Below, in pieces: positions 50,653 to 58,883 of a stretch of 64,000 bases of DNA (its first letter is position 1; each line of letters starts with the position of its first letter). The translations under genes and the position numbers were made by a program. The notes beneath the pieces are model-generated. The model was not told where the DNA came from. It was given only the letters and a program-made list of their open reading frames with translations, and did not search any database. Origin of the DNA: JAFGJQ01 sp964495075 (GTDB lineage: Bacteria; Planctomycetota; Phycisphaerae; UBA1845); assembly GCA_964495075.1 (NCBI GenBank), contig CAZBUJ010000006.1, positions 1 through 64,000 of the forward strand. Direction: 5' to 3'.

Positions 50653-52305
50653 TTAGCGGAACCGAGCGGCGATCGGCATGCGACGACCGGTGCCGAACGC
50701 GCGGGAGGTAACCTTCAGCCCCACCGCGGCTTGCTTGCGCTTGTATTCGTTGAGGTCGACCTTGCGGGTCACTTCCTTGACCAGCGCCACGTCGAAGCCG
50801 CGGTCCGTGATGGCGGATACCGATTGCTCCTGCTCGACATAGAGACGCAGTATTTCATCGAGCACATCGTACGGCGGCAGGCTGTCCTGGTCGGTCTGGT
50901 TTTCCTTCAACTCGGCGGACGGCGGCTTGGCGATCGTGCTGTCAGGAACGATCTCGCGACCGGCCCGCGCGTTGATATGGCGGGCCAGGTCGTAGACCAT
51001 CGTCTTGGGCACGTCGCTGATGACGGCCAGCCCGCCGCACATGTCACCGTACAACGTGCAGTAGCCGACGGCCAGCTCGCTCTTGTTTCCCGTCGTCAAC
51101 AGCAGCCAGCCGAACTTGTTGGACAATGACATCAGGACGTTGCCCCGAATACGGGCCTGGATGTTCTCTTCCGTCACGTCTGGCCCGCGATCGTCGAAGT
51201 GTGGTTTCATCTCCCGCTCGACGGCGGCGTGCATTTGCTCGATCGGGATCACCCGATGGTCGATCCCCAGATTGCGGGCGAGGTCTTCCGCGTCCGTGCG
51301 GCTGTGCTCGCTGCTGTATCGGGACGGCATGGCCACGGAGTGCACGCGGTCCGGACCTAACGCGGCGGCGGCGATGGCGGCCGTCACGGCCGAATCGATG
51401 CCGCCCGACAATCCGATCACCACGGCATCGAAACCGCACTTGTTCACGTAGTCGCGCGTGCCGAGGACGAGGGCATCGTGCACGCTCGCGATGGCGCCCG
51501 GATAGGGCCGCACTTCGTTTGACGCGGGGTCGCTCAGGTCGACCATCAACAGGTCCTCATCGAACGCCCGGGCCTGGGCGATCAACTCGCCGCCCGGGCC
51601 GAACGCCGCGCTGGCTCCGTCGAAGATCAGGTCGTCGTTGCCGCCGACCTGGTTGACGTAGAGCAGCGGCAGACGATGGCGGTTCACCTGCCGGGCGAAG
51701 AGCCGGATCCGCAAATCCTGCTTGCCAATGTAAAACGGCGAGGCCGACAGATTGATCAGCAGTTCCGCCCCGGCCTTGGCCAGCGCGGCCACGGGATCCG
51801 ATTGATACAGGCGCCGCCCGACCCATTGTTCGTCGTTCCATAGATCCTCGCAGATGCTGAGCCCGACCGGCACGTCTCGCCCACCCAGGGGGATGGACAC
51901 GGTCTCCACCCGGTCGTCCGGCTCAAAGTAGCGATGCTCGTCGAACACGTCATAGGTGGGGAGCAGTCGTTTGCAGTGCGTGGCCACCACGCGGCCGTCG
52001 CGACAGATGGCCGCCGCGTTGCGCAGGCGCTTGCCGTCCGGTGCCTGGTTGGGTTGGGCGTAGCCGATCACCGCGGTGATTCCGGTGGTCATCTTCGCCA
52101 GCTTCTCGACCGCTTCGACGTTGGCCCGGATCAGGTGGTCCTTCAGCAGAAGGTCGCGGGGCGGATAACCGAGGATCGTGAGTTCGGGGAACACGACGAG
52201 GTCCGCCCGCCGCGCCCGCGCGTCGTCGATCAAGCGACGGATCGTCTGCGCGTTACCTTCGATGTCACCGACAATTGGGTTGATCTGGGCAATGGCCGCC
52301 TTCAT
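50653..52305 (-). CDS. nadE: Glutamine-dependent NAD+ synthetase
   Basis: 550 residues from the ATG at 52305 (the in-frame GTG six bases upstream is less likely). The N-terminal nitrilase-type glutaminase has Glu41 (VVFPELTILGYPPRDLL), a Lys in ATHCKRLLPTYDVFDE and the nucleophile Cys in GLSICEDLWND. The C-terminal ATP-pyrophosphatase synthetase has the P-loop GLSGGIDSAVTAAIAAAALG, YSSEHSRTDAEDLARNLGI and LLTTGNKSELAVGYCTLYGDMCGGLAVI. It makes NAD from nicotinate adenine dinucleotide with glutamine as N donor. A long structured element with a T-run lies 80-170 bases upstream and could be a leader. Confidence 0.97.
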   Translation of the reverse strand: MKAAIAQINPIVGDIEGNAQTIRRLIDDARARRADLVVFPELTILGYPPRDLLLKDHLIRANVEAVEKLAKMTTGITAVIGYAQPNQAPDGKRLRNAAAICRDGRVVATHCKRLLPTYDVFDEHRYFEPDDRVETVSIPLGGRDVPVGLSICEDLWNDEQWVGRRLYQSDPVAALAKAGAELLINLSASPFYIGKQDLRIRLFARQVNRHRLPLLYVNQVGGNDDLIFDGASAAFGPGGELIAQARAFDEDLLMVDLSDPASNEVRPYPGAIASVHDALVLGTRDYVNKCGFDAVVIGLSGGIDSAVTAAIAAAALGPDRVHSVAMPSRYSSEHSRTDAEDLARNLGIDHRVIPIEQMHAAVEREMKPHFDDRGPDVTEENIQARIRGNVLMSLSNKFGWLLLTTGNKSELAVGYCTLYGDMCGGLAVISDVPKTMVYDLARHINARAGREIVPDSTIAKPPSAELKENQTDQDSLPPYDVLDEILRLYVEQEQSVSAITDRGFDVALVKEVTRKVDLNEYKRKQAAVGLKVTSRAFGTGRRMPIAARFR

Positions 52306-52384
52306 ACCCACAATCCCGTTCGGCTACCGATGCGCGATTCTACGGTCCTGGGGTATGACGTGCACGGGGCCGGTCGGGTTTGCG

Positions 52385-52475
52385 AAGTAAAAAAGAGGAA
52401 GGCCAACGGCGTCCTCCCATGTTCGGGCCGGAGAGGGGATTGCAGCGGAAGGACTTGGGTTGCCGTTGGCCTTGT
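52385..52475 (-). promoter_or_regulatory. Long hairpin with T6 tract upstream of nadE
   Basis: On the minus strand, AAGGCCAACGGC (52473 down to 52462) pairs perfectly with GCCGTTGGCCTT (52410 to 52399). Inside, GTCCTTCC and GGGAGGAC extend the stem after a seven-base bulge on one side. CCTC and then six T (52394-52389) follow, so in the minus direction it looks like an intrinsic terminator placed about 84 bases before the nadE ATG. That arrangement fits an attenuator or the end of a small RNA. It could also be read as a plus-strand structured RNA. Confidence 0.5.
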
Positions 52476-52701
52476 ATGATCGTTCAGGCGAAACCGCCCG
52501 TTTAACGTTGTTCTAATCTCCTGCTGCGGGCTGACGCGGTCTCACCGATTCGTCGCTCGCGACATCCTCTGAATTCTACGTCTCGCACACACCGCCGGGT
52601 TGCACCGGGAATCGTTTCGTCACCACAACCTCACCCCGATTCCCATCCCGGTCCCCTTTCCCCGGTCGTTTGCTGAGATCCGGCGCCGTGCAGTGTTGCG
52701 G

Positions 52702-52722
52702 TGCTACTGTATTACAGTAGCA
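52702..52722 (-). promoter_or_regulatory. 21-bp palindromic operator with a minus-strand promoter
   Basis: TGCTACTGTA (52702-52711), T, TACAGTAGCA (52713-52722) is a perfect dyad. On the minus strand a promoter-like pair overlaps it: TTGTAA (52742-52737), 17-base spacer, TACTGT (52719-52714), so a bound protein would block the -10. Transcription would run towards the hairpin at 52385-52475 and nadE. No open frame longer than about ten codons with a ribosome binding site lies between. Confidence 0.5.
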
Positions 52723-53099
52723 ATTCCTGTGCCGAGTTACAATCCTCATTTGTGAAAGAATGAACAGGGCCTCACGTAACCTGAATTGCGGACTTCACGG
52801 ATTCCGTCACGTCCGATAATGACCCATGCCCGATCGTGGTGTGGGTTTTGACGTAGCGGTCTGCGTAATCAGACGGTGGGAATACGCTTTAGTTTCGCAC
52901 ACGACCAGGGCCACGTTCGAACGAACTCCGCCTGCGGATGGAGTGTATCCAACTAGGAGTGCACGAAATCCAAGGAGAATGGAACGGCTCGCCGCGGCTG
53001 GGGCTGGGGCGGATGCCGCACCCGGCAGTGATGGCCGCGGGGGGAGGGACGACGGCGTCGCTCGATCGCGACAGGCGGCGCCGGCCGGCCGTGCTGATG

Positions 53100-53182
53100 G
53101 CTCAAAGAAAGAGGGACCCGAGCTCGCCGTTACTCGGGCCCCCGTCAAGGCTGTTCGCTCTTTCGAGCAAAGACCCACAGCC
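53100..53182 (-). ncRNA. Two stacked hairpins ending in a T-rich tract: small RNA candidate
   Basis: On the minus strand the first hairpin (53182-53149) has outer arms GGCTG/CAGCC, an inner stem TTTGCTC/GAGCGAA with one G-U pair and a GAAA tetraloop, and a six-base bulge. The second (53141-53113) has arms GGGCCCGAG/CTCGGGTCCC with one bulged base, and is followed by TCTTTCTTTG. That order is the usual 3' end of a bacterial small RNA. I cannot see a promoter with confidence; the transcript would start between about 53190 and 53380. Confidence 0.35.
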
Positions 53183-53384
53183 TCTTCATCGCTCATCGTC
53201 GGGGCGATGGGGCGGCTTTAGTTGCGCGGGGGCCCTCGTCCCGAAAACCGGGTGGTAAGGCGTCGGCGCGAGGTCGTTCCGGTGATCGGTTATCGGCCTG
53301 GTTCACGTAACGCCGGGCCGCGCCCGTGGTGGCCGGGGTGGACATTCGAAATCCCTCTCACTTTGAGCTATCTTGCCGCACGTC

Positions 53385-55670
53385 ATGTCGCGATGGCTTG
53401 AACGACTTGCATTGCTGATTTTGCTGACGGTGATCGGGATCCGGCCGTTGATCAGCGAGTCCTATGACTCGGGCGGCACACCGTTCACCACACCCGGCGT
53501 CGCGCTGGCGGATGCGTCGCCGGTGCGAACAGTCGGCCTGGACTTGGCGGTGCTGGGCTCGGGCGTGTTATGGCTGGTGGCGCGGGCGTTGGATGCGCGG
53601 TTGGGTTTTCGTCGTTGCGGGCTTGAGATCGGCGTGGGTCTGGTCGTGATTGCGGCGGTTGTATCGTGCGTGTTTGCCGGGCAGAAGCGGCTGGCCATCA
53701 ATGCGACGCTCGATTGGCTGTGCCTCCTTGTTCTGACGCTTCTGCTGGTCCAACTGCTTCGGCGGCCGTGGCGGCTCCGGCTGGCGTTATGCGTGATCCT
53801 GGCCGGGGCGGCGGCGAACGCGGCGGAGTGCTTCTACCAGGTCACCTACAGCTTCGCCGAAACGGAGCGTGAGTACTATGCGCATCGAGAGGCGCGATGG
53901 GCGGCGCAGGGTGTTTCGCTCGACTCGCCGCAGGTCGAGCTGTTCGAGCGCCGGATGAAATCTCGCGAGGCGACGGCCTACATGTGGCACAGCAACGTGG
54001 CCGGTGCGTACCTGATGCTGGCGGGCTTCGCGGCGGCGGGGTTGGCCTGGAGTCGATGGCGGGGACCGCCCGCGCCGTTGCGGCGCGTCTTTGCGGTATG
54101 CGGCGGGGTGATCGCCGTCGGGTTGTGGGCGGCGGCGGGCACCACCCGCAGCACGGGGGCGTTGGTGGCGGGCGGTTCCGGGGTGGCGCTGCTCATCGCC
54201 GCTCTCGCGCTGCGGCGATGGATCGGGGCACGACGGTCGTTCGTGGTTCGCGTGGGGTGGGCGTGCGTGGTCGGCGGGGTCGCGGCGGTGATCGGACACG
54301 GTCTGTGGCACGGGTCATTGCCCGGCCCACCGTACAGCTCGTTGAACTTCCGTTGGCAATACTGGACGACCGCGGCGAAGATGATTGCCGATCATCCGTT
54401 GACCGGCGTCGGGATGGAGAACTTCGGTCGGCACTACGTGCAGTACAAGCCGATCTCCGCTCCCGAGGAGATCAAGTCGCCGCACAATTTCGTGGTGTCG
54501 GCGGCCGCGGATTGGGGCGTGCCGGGCCTGCTGGGTATGCTGATCATGCTGGTGGGCGGCTCGGTGGTTCTTGCCCGGCCATCGCCGCACGACGCGCGAG
54601 CGGGTGGGTTGGGGCCGCCGCACGACGCGGGCGAGCCCGGGCGGCCGCTGCGGTGGATGATCCTTCTCGGTGCGGCCGTGTTCGTGCCGCGTTGTTGGCT
54701 CCTCGGTTCCGATGACATCTACTATGTAGTCTGGATGACCTCGTTCCCGTTGCTGGTGTGGGGCCCGGTGTTCATCGTGACCGCGTTGGACGGCAACGTG
54801 ATCGCGCGGTTCAGCGACGACCCGCTTCCCCGATTGCCGCTGGTGCTCAATTGCGGGTTGGTCGCGTTTCTTCTTTCCGATTTGCTCAACTTCGCGCTGT
54901 TCGTGCCGGCGGCGGCGACGACCTTCTTCGCGTTGGCGGGGGTGGCATTGGCAACGCGGGCGGGGTTGGCCCCGAGGCACCATTCGTCGCTGGCCGCGCG
55001 ATGGGGTCCCGTCTGCGGGGCGACGGCCGCGGTGGCGGTGGTCGTGGTGGTGGCGGCCGTCCCGGTCCTTCGCTTGAATCGCCGGCTGGCCATCGCGCGG
55101 AACGGCTTGACGGTCGACCCGCAGCTCCCGTTGTCGTCGCAGCCGACCTATTCGGATTACCTGGCAGCGATGGAGGCGGACGCGTTGGACCCGACACCGG
55201 CCGCCGAGTGCGCCCGCTATGCGCGAGCCTTTGCGGACGTCGGCGGCGGCCTGACGGAGAGCCTGACCGCCGCGGTGGCGCTGGTGAACCGTGCGATCGA
55301 GCGTGACCCGTTCAGTCTGCGTCTGGCCCGCGATCGGCGTACCTATTGTCTGATGCTCGCCCAGGGTTCGGGCCAGCCGGAACACTACGAAGAGGCCGTC
55401 GAGGCCGCCTTGTGCGCGGTGTCGCTGTACCCGACGTCGCCCGACGAGTACATCGCGCTGGGCGATTGCTACGCGGGGCTGTACATGGCCACCGATGTGC
55501 CGGACGAAGGACACCGCTGCGCGGCGCTCGACGCGTACGAGCAGGCGTTGCGTCTGGATGACGCTCGCCCCGAGTGGGAGGTGATTCGGCGCTTGCCGCC
55601 GACGGTTCGCGCGGAGATCGACGCGAAGCTCGACCGTCTGCGTCATCGCCGCCCGTTGCGCGCGGAATGA
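53385..55670 (+). CDS. O-antigen-ligase-like membrane protein with TPR tail
   Basis: 761 residues from the ATG at 53385 (a TTG at 53373 is possible). About twelve membrane segments run to about residue 560. The Wzy_C/O-antigen ligase core is recognisable: AGTTRSTGALVAGGSGVALLIAAL, then the long periplasmic loop with DHPLTGVGMENFGRHYVQYK and EEIKSPHNFVVSAAADWGVPGLLG, whose His and Arg-side residues are the usual catalytic region. The last 180 residues are soluble TPR-like helices (SLTAAVALVNRAIERDPFSLRL, AALCAVSLYPTSPDEYIALGDCY). Such proteins ligate or polymerise surface polysaccharide, or glycosylate proteins (PglL type). It lies 133 bases before the DUF6599 gene and could head the same transcription unit. 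Confidence 0.85.
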   Translation: MSRWLERLALLILLTVIGIRPLISESYDSGGTPFTTPGVALADASPVRTVGLDLAVLGSGVLWLVARALDARLGFRRCGLEIGVGLVVIAAVVSCVFAGQKRLAINATLDWLCLLVLTLLLVQLLRRPWRLRLALCVILAGAAANAAECFYQVTYSFAETEREYYAHREARWAAQGVSLDSPQVELFERRMKSREATAYMWHSNVAGAYLMLAGFAAAGLAWSRWRGPPAPLRRVFAVCGGVIAVGLWAAAGTTRSTGALVAGGSGVALLIAALALRRWIGARRSFVVRVGWACVVGGVAAVIGHGLWHGSLPGPPYSSLNFRWQYWTTAAKMIADHPLTGVGMENFGRHYVQYKPISAPEEIKSPHNFVVSAAADWGVPGLLGMLIMLVGGSVVLARPSPHDARAGGLGPPHDAGEPGRPLRWMILLGAAVFVPRCWLLGSDDIYYVVWMTSFPLLVWGPVFIVTALDGNVIARFSDDPLPRLPLVLNCGLVAFLLSDLLNFALFVPAAATTFFALAGVALATRAGLAPRHHSSLAARWGPVCGATAAVAVVVVVAAVPVLRLNRRLAIARNGLTVDPQLPLSSQPTYSDYLAAMEADALDPTPAAECARYARAFADVGGGLTESLTAAVALVNRAIERDPFSLRLARDRRTYCLMLAQGSGQPEHYEEAVEAALCAVSLYPTSPDEYIALGDCYAGLYMATDVPDEGHRCAALDAYEQALRLDDARPEWEVIRRLPPTVRAEIDAKLDRLRHRRPLRAE

Positions 55671-55803
55671 GGACAGCGGACCACGGCATTTGCCGTCGCG
55701 GCTTGACTCGGGTAGCCTGACCGGGCGTACACTGTGACATCGGCCTGTAGTCGGGCCGCCCGGTTCGGCCGGCAACGAACTGCTGTGCGCCGTGAGATGG
55801 ACC

Positions 55804-57678
55804 ATGCCCTCGTTCCTAGGACGGCGTTATCAGCGACCACGCGACCAGGTCACCGGCGTGGAGAAGGGCATTGGCGTTTTTCTGCTCGTCCTGGCGGCGG
55901 TGATCACCGTTACGCTGTTGACGACGAGCCGCATGTCGATGCGCCCGCTGTTCGCACTGCGTCCTGAAACCAACCTGATCAAACCGGACCCGCTGCTTAT
56001 CGTGGCCCGAAGCATGATGCCAAGCCTCGGCACTGCGGGTTGGTCCACGGTGGGCGGCGTCGAGGTGGTACGGCCTGAGGATCTGCCCTCCGGTGAGGCG
56101 GACGCGTCGTCGTTCGGCGTGCAGAGCGTGTATCGCGGTCGGTATACGCGGTTGGCGGATCCGCACCAGCACGTCGCGGTCACCGTATACGACGTGGGGG
56201 ACCCCGCTCATGCCTTCGGCCTGTGCCACGCCCGGCGGCCGGAGGGGGCCGAACCGCTGCACGTCGGGTGCGCGGGCTGGGTGGCCGGCGAGGCGGGTGG
56301 ATTCTGGGCGGGGCGTTACTACACGCAGTTCGACCGTTCTTCGGTACGGGCGGCCGATCCAACGATTCGTACGATCGCCGCCACGCTGGCCGGCGTGCAG
56401 TTGCGCTACGGTCCGCCGTTTGCGGCGGAGCAGTGGCTGCCGGCGGGCAACCGGACGGCGGGCAGTTTTCGCTTCGTGGCCCAGGGGGCGGCGGGGTTCG
56501 ACTTTCTCCGTGACGCCTTTCTGGCGGATTACGCGGATGGAGTGACAGGTTTTGTCACTGACTGTCGTGACGCGCTCCAGGCGGATCGGCTGATCAGCCG
56601 GTTCGTCGGGTTCCTCGAGGAGCGGGGGCGGGTGCAGGCGCGGCCGGCGCCGCCGGCGTCGCCCCTGCTGGCGGGCGACTCGGCCGGGCGGCAACTGGTC
56701 GTCTTTGCCGCGGGAAACCGCGTGTACGGCGCGGTCGGGAGCGACATGGACTCGGTGGCCCCGCTGGTCAAGGACATGATGGCCGGCGCGACGCCGGCCA
56801 CCGCGGCCACCGCAACCGGGGCGGGCCCGGCACCGCGGGCCGGTGCCCAGGCGTCGTTGCCGGATGCCCGGATCGAGGACTGGGGACCGCCGGTCGACGT
56901 TCGCGTGTTCACGCCGGAGAACCTGTGGGAGAAGATCGACGGTCGGGCCGACGTTTACCTCGCGTATCGCATGGTGGATATGACCTTCGGAACGTACCGC
57001 GGGGAGCGTGATCCGGAGCAGTTCATCGATGTCTACGCCTACAACATGGGCTCGCCGGAGAACGCGTTCGGCATCTACCGGGCGGAGCGGCCCCCGGCGC
57101 CGGAACCGGTCGACGTGGGCCGGGAGGGGTATGCGACACCGGGCGGCGTGTTCTTCTGGAAGGGGGAGCACTACGTGCGGGTCGAGGCGGCCGATGACAA
57201 CGTCGTTCTGGCCGAGGCGGCGGCCCAGGTCGCCCGCGCGCTGGACGGCGTGTATTCCGGCTCGGACCAGCCGCTGTGGGCCGACGCGATGCTGCCCGCC
57301 GCGGACCGGAACGAAGGGTCGTTCGAGTATCACGCCGCGGACGCGTTCAGCCTGGACTTCCTGAGTGACGTGTTCAGTGCCCGGTACACGGTCAACGGCG
57401 AGACGTTCCAGACGTTCATTCACCGGGGCGCGGACGCGGCGGCGGCCCGGGGCGTGTTCGATTCATACGAAGCGTTCTTCAAGGATTTCGGCTCGGTTCT
57501 TCGCCACGAATCGGGTGACGGCTACGAGCTTCTCATCGGTGAATCGGGGGGCGTCATCGACGCCGTTTTCGTCAAGGGCCGATACGTCGGTGGGGTGAGC
57601 GGCTGCCCCGACGCCGACCTGGCCGGCCAGCGCTGCGCGGCGTTTGCCCAGGCCGTGACGGCCGATGAGCCGGGGTAA
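55804..57678 (+). CDS. Membrane-anchored protein with two DUF6599 domains
   Basis: 624 residues from the ATG at 55804 (a GTG at 55792 is in frame). One membrane segment near 20-40 (GIGVFLLVLAAVITVTLLTT), then two related halves. The second is the clearer DUF6599: FTPENLWEKIDGRADVYLAYRM, VDVYAYNMGSPENAFGIYRAE (spelled FIDVYAYNMGSPENAFGIYR), GVFFWKGEHYVRVEA. The first has the parallel VVRPEDLPSG, VTVYDVGDPAHAFGLCHARRP and GFWAGRYYTQFDRSS. An Ala/Pro-rich linker separates them. The domain's function is unknown; it recurs beside DUF362 and polyferredoxin genes. It begins the four-gene cassette ending at the terminator at 62249. Confidence 0.85.
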   Translation: MPSFLGRRYQRPRDQVTGVEKGIGVFLLVLAAVITVTLLTTSRMSMRPLFALRPETNLIKPDPLLIVARSMMPSLGTAGWSTVGGVEVVRPEDLPSGEADASSFGVQSVYRGRYTRLADPHQHVAVTVYDVGDPAHAFGLCHARRPEGAEPLHVGCAGWVAGEAGGFWAGRYYTQFDRSSVRAADPTIRTIAATLAGVQLRYGPPFAAEQWLPAGNRTAGSFRFVAQGAAGFDFLRDAFLADYADGVTGFVTDCRDALQADRLISRFVGFLEERGRVQARPAPPASPLLAGDSAGRQLVVFAAGNRVYGAVGSDMDSVAPLVKDMMAGATPATAATATGAGPAPRAGAQASLPDARIEDWGPPVDVRVFTPENLWEKIDGRADVYLAYRMVDMTFGTYRGERDPEQFIDVYAYNMGSPENAFGIYRAERPPAPEPVDVGREGYATPGGVFFWKGEHYVRVEAADDNVVLAEAAAQVARALDGVYSGSDQPLWADAMLPAADRNEGSFEYHAADAFSLDFLSDVFSARYTVNGETFQTFIHRGADAAAARGVFDSYEAFFKDFGSVLRHESGDGYELLIGESGGVIDAVFVKGRYVGGVSGCPDADLAGQRCAAFAQAVTADEPG

Positions 57679-57725
57679 GTCGGGGGCAGCGGGCGGGCGA
57701 TGGGGCCGGCCGATCGAAGGGCATC

Positions 57726-58856
57726 ATGAGTACGTCGGCAGATCAACCGGATCGCGTCACACGGCGCGACTTTTTGAAGCGCGGCGGGGCGACGCTGGTG
57801 GCGGCAGGGGCCGCGGCGGGGGCCGCGGCGTGGCTTTATGACGGCACGGGCAAGGGCGGCTTGCAGCGGCCGAAGCCGGAACAACTGCCCAACTTCTTCG
57901 CCGACATCGACTACCCTGCGTCCGGGCCGCGGATCAGCGTGGTCCATGGATCGGGGGATGGCGCGGAGGTCATCGATCGAATGGTGCGGGCGGCGGTCGG
58001 TCCGTTGAGCGACGGGCCCGGACTGTCGCGGTTCATCAAAAAGGGCGACGTGGTGGTGCTCAAGCCGAACGTGGGCTTCGAGCGTGCGGCCAAGTTCGCC
58101 GCCACCACCGACCCGGACGTGGTGGCGAGCGTCATTCGCCTGTGCAAGGAAGCTGGTGCCGCCGAAGTGATCGTGACCGACAACCCGATCGAAGCCCCGG
58201 CGAACTGTTTCGCCCGGTCCGGCATCGGCGCCGCGGCACGGCGTGCGGGGGCCCGGGTGGTGATGCCGGCGAAGGTGCATTTCAAGCCGCTGGCCATTCG
58301 CCCGCCGCAAGCGGACGGGCGCCCGCATCAGCCGGACCCGGCCCGGCACGAGGCGCTGGGCACGTGGCCGGTGTTGTGGGAGCCGCTCCGCGACGCGGAC
58401 AAGGTCATCGGCATCACGCCGATCAAGGACCACAACCTGTGCCACGCGTCGATGGGCATGAAGAACTGGTACGGGCTGCTCGGCGGACGCCGCAACCAGT
58501 TTCACCAGGCGATCCACAACATCGTCAGCGACCTGGGCATGATGATGAGCCCGACCCTGATGATCGTCGACGGGTTGAACGTGCTGGTGCGGGGCGGCCC
58601 GACCGGCGGCAGCCTGAGCGACGTGAAGCCCGGACATACCATCGCGGCCGCCGTGGACCAACTGGCGTGCGACGCGTGGGCGTACGAGACGCTGCTCGGG
58701 CGGGACCCTGCCGCCCTGCGGTACCTGGATCTGGCCCAAGACAAGTTCGGCAATGAGGAGTCGGGGCCGCGGTCGTACGCGCAATCCCGGCGAATCGCCC
58801 AGCGGGACTGGAAGGCCTACAAGAACCAGGGCTTGATCGTGGAGAACACCGTGTAG
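57726..58856 (+). CDS. TAT-exported DUF362 protein
   Basis: 376 residues. A twin-arginine signal (VTRRDFLKRGGATLVAAGAA) sends the folded, cofactor-bearing protein across the membrane. The DUF362 domain follows: SGPRISVVHGSGDGAEVIDRM, GDVVVLKPNVGFERAAKFAATTDPDVVASVIRLCKEAG, VTDNPIEAPANCFARSGI, PIKDHNLCHASMGMKNWYGLLGGRRNQFHQAIHNIVSDLG and LMIVDGLNVLVRGGPTGG. DUF362 proteins often carry or serve Fe-S clusters and sit in redox loci; this one has only a few Cys (VIRLCKEAG, NCFARS, NLCHAS), so a cluster would be unusual. GAAGGGCATC precedes the ATG, 47 bases after the DUF6599 gene. Confidence 0.92.
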   Translation: MSTSADQPDRVTRRDFLKRGGATLVAAGAAAGAAAWLYDGTGKGGLQRPKPEQLPNFFADIDYPASGPRISVVHGSGDGAEVIDRMVRAAVGPLSDGPGLSRFIKKGDVVVLKPNVGFERAAKFAATTDPDVVASVIRLCKEAGAAEVIVTDNPIEAPANCFARSGIGAAARRAGARVVMPAKVHFKPLAIRPPQADGRPHQPDPARHEALGTWPVLWEPLRDADKVIGITPIKDHNLCHASMGMKNWYGLLGGRRNQFHQAIHNIVSDLGMMMSPTLMIVDGLNVLVRGGPTGGSLSDVKPGHTIAAAVDQLACDAWAYETLLGRDPAALRYLDLAQDKFGNEESGPRSYAQSRRIAQRDWKAYKNQGLIVENTV

Positions 58857-58883
58857 GCGGAACCGCCGTAACGAGGGTGATGC

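Noticed and set aside
52395..52480. Plus-strand hairpin resembling a small SRP (4.5S) RNA, with GTTCGGGCC, GGAGAG and GGGGATTGCAGC near the apex.
   Set aside because: The invariant GGAA tetraloop and the AGCA internal loop of SRP RNA are not present as such (GGAGA loop, extra ATT). The fit is suggestive only; a covariance model run would decide.
52826..53221. A 131-codon plus-strand frame and a 129-codon minus-strand frame in the nadE-ligase gap.
   Set aside because: Both are low-complexity (Ala/Arg/Gly), lack ribosome binding sites and overlap the hairpins; neither resembles a known family.
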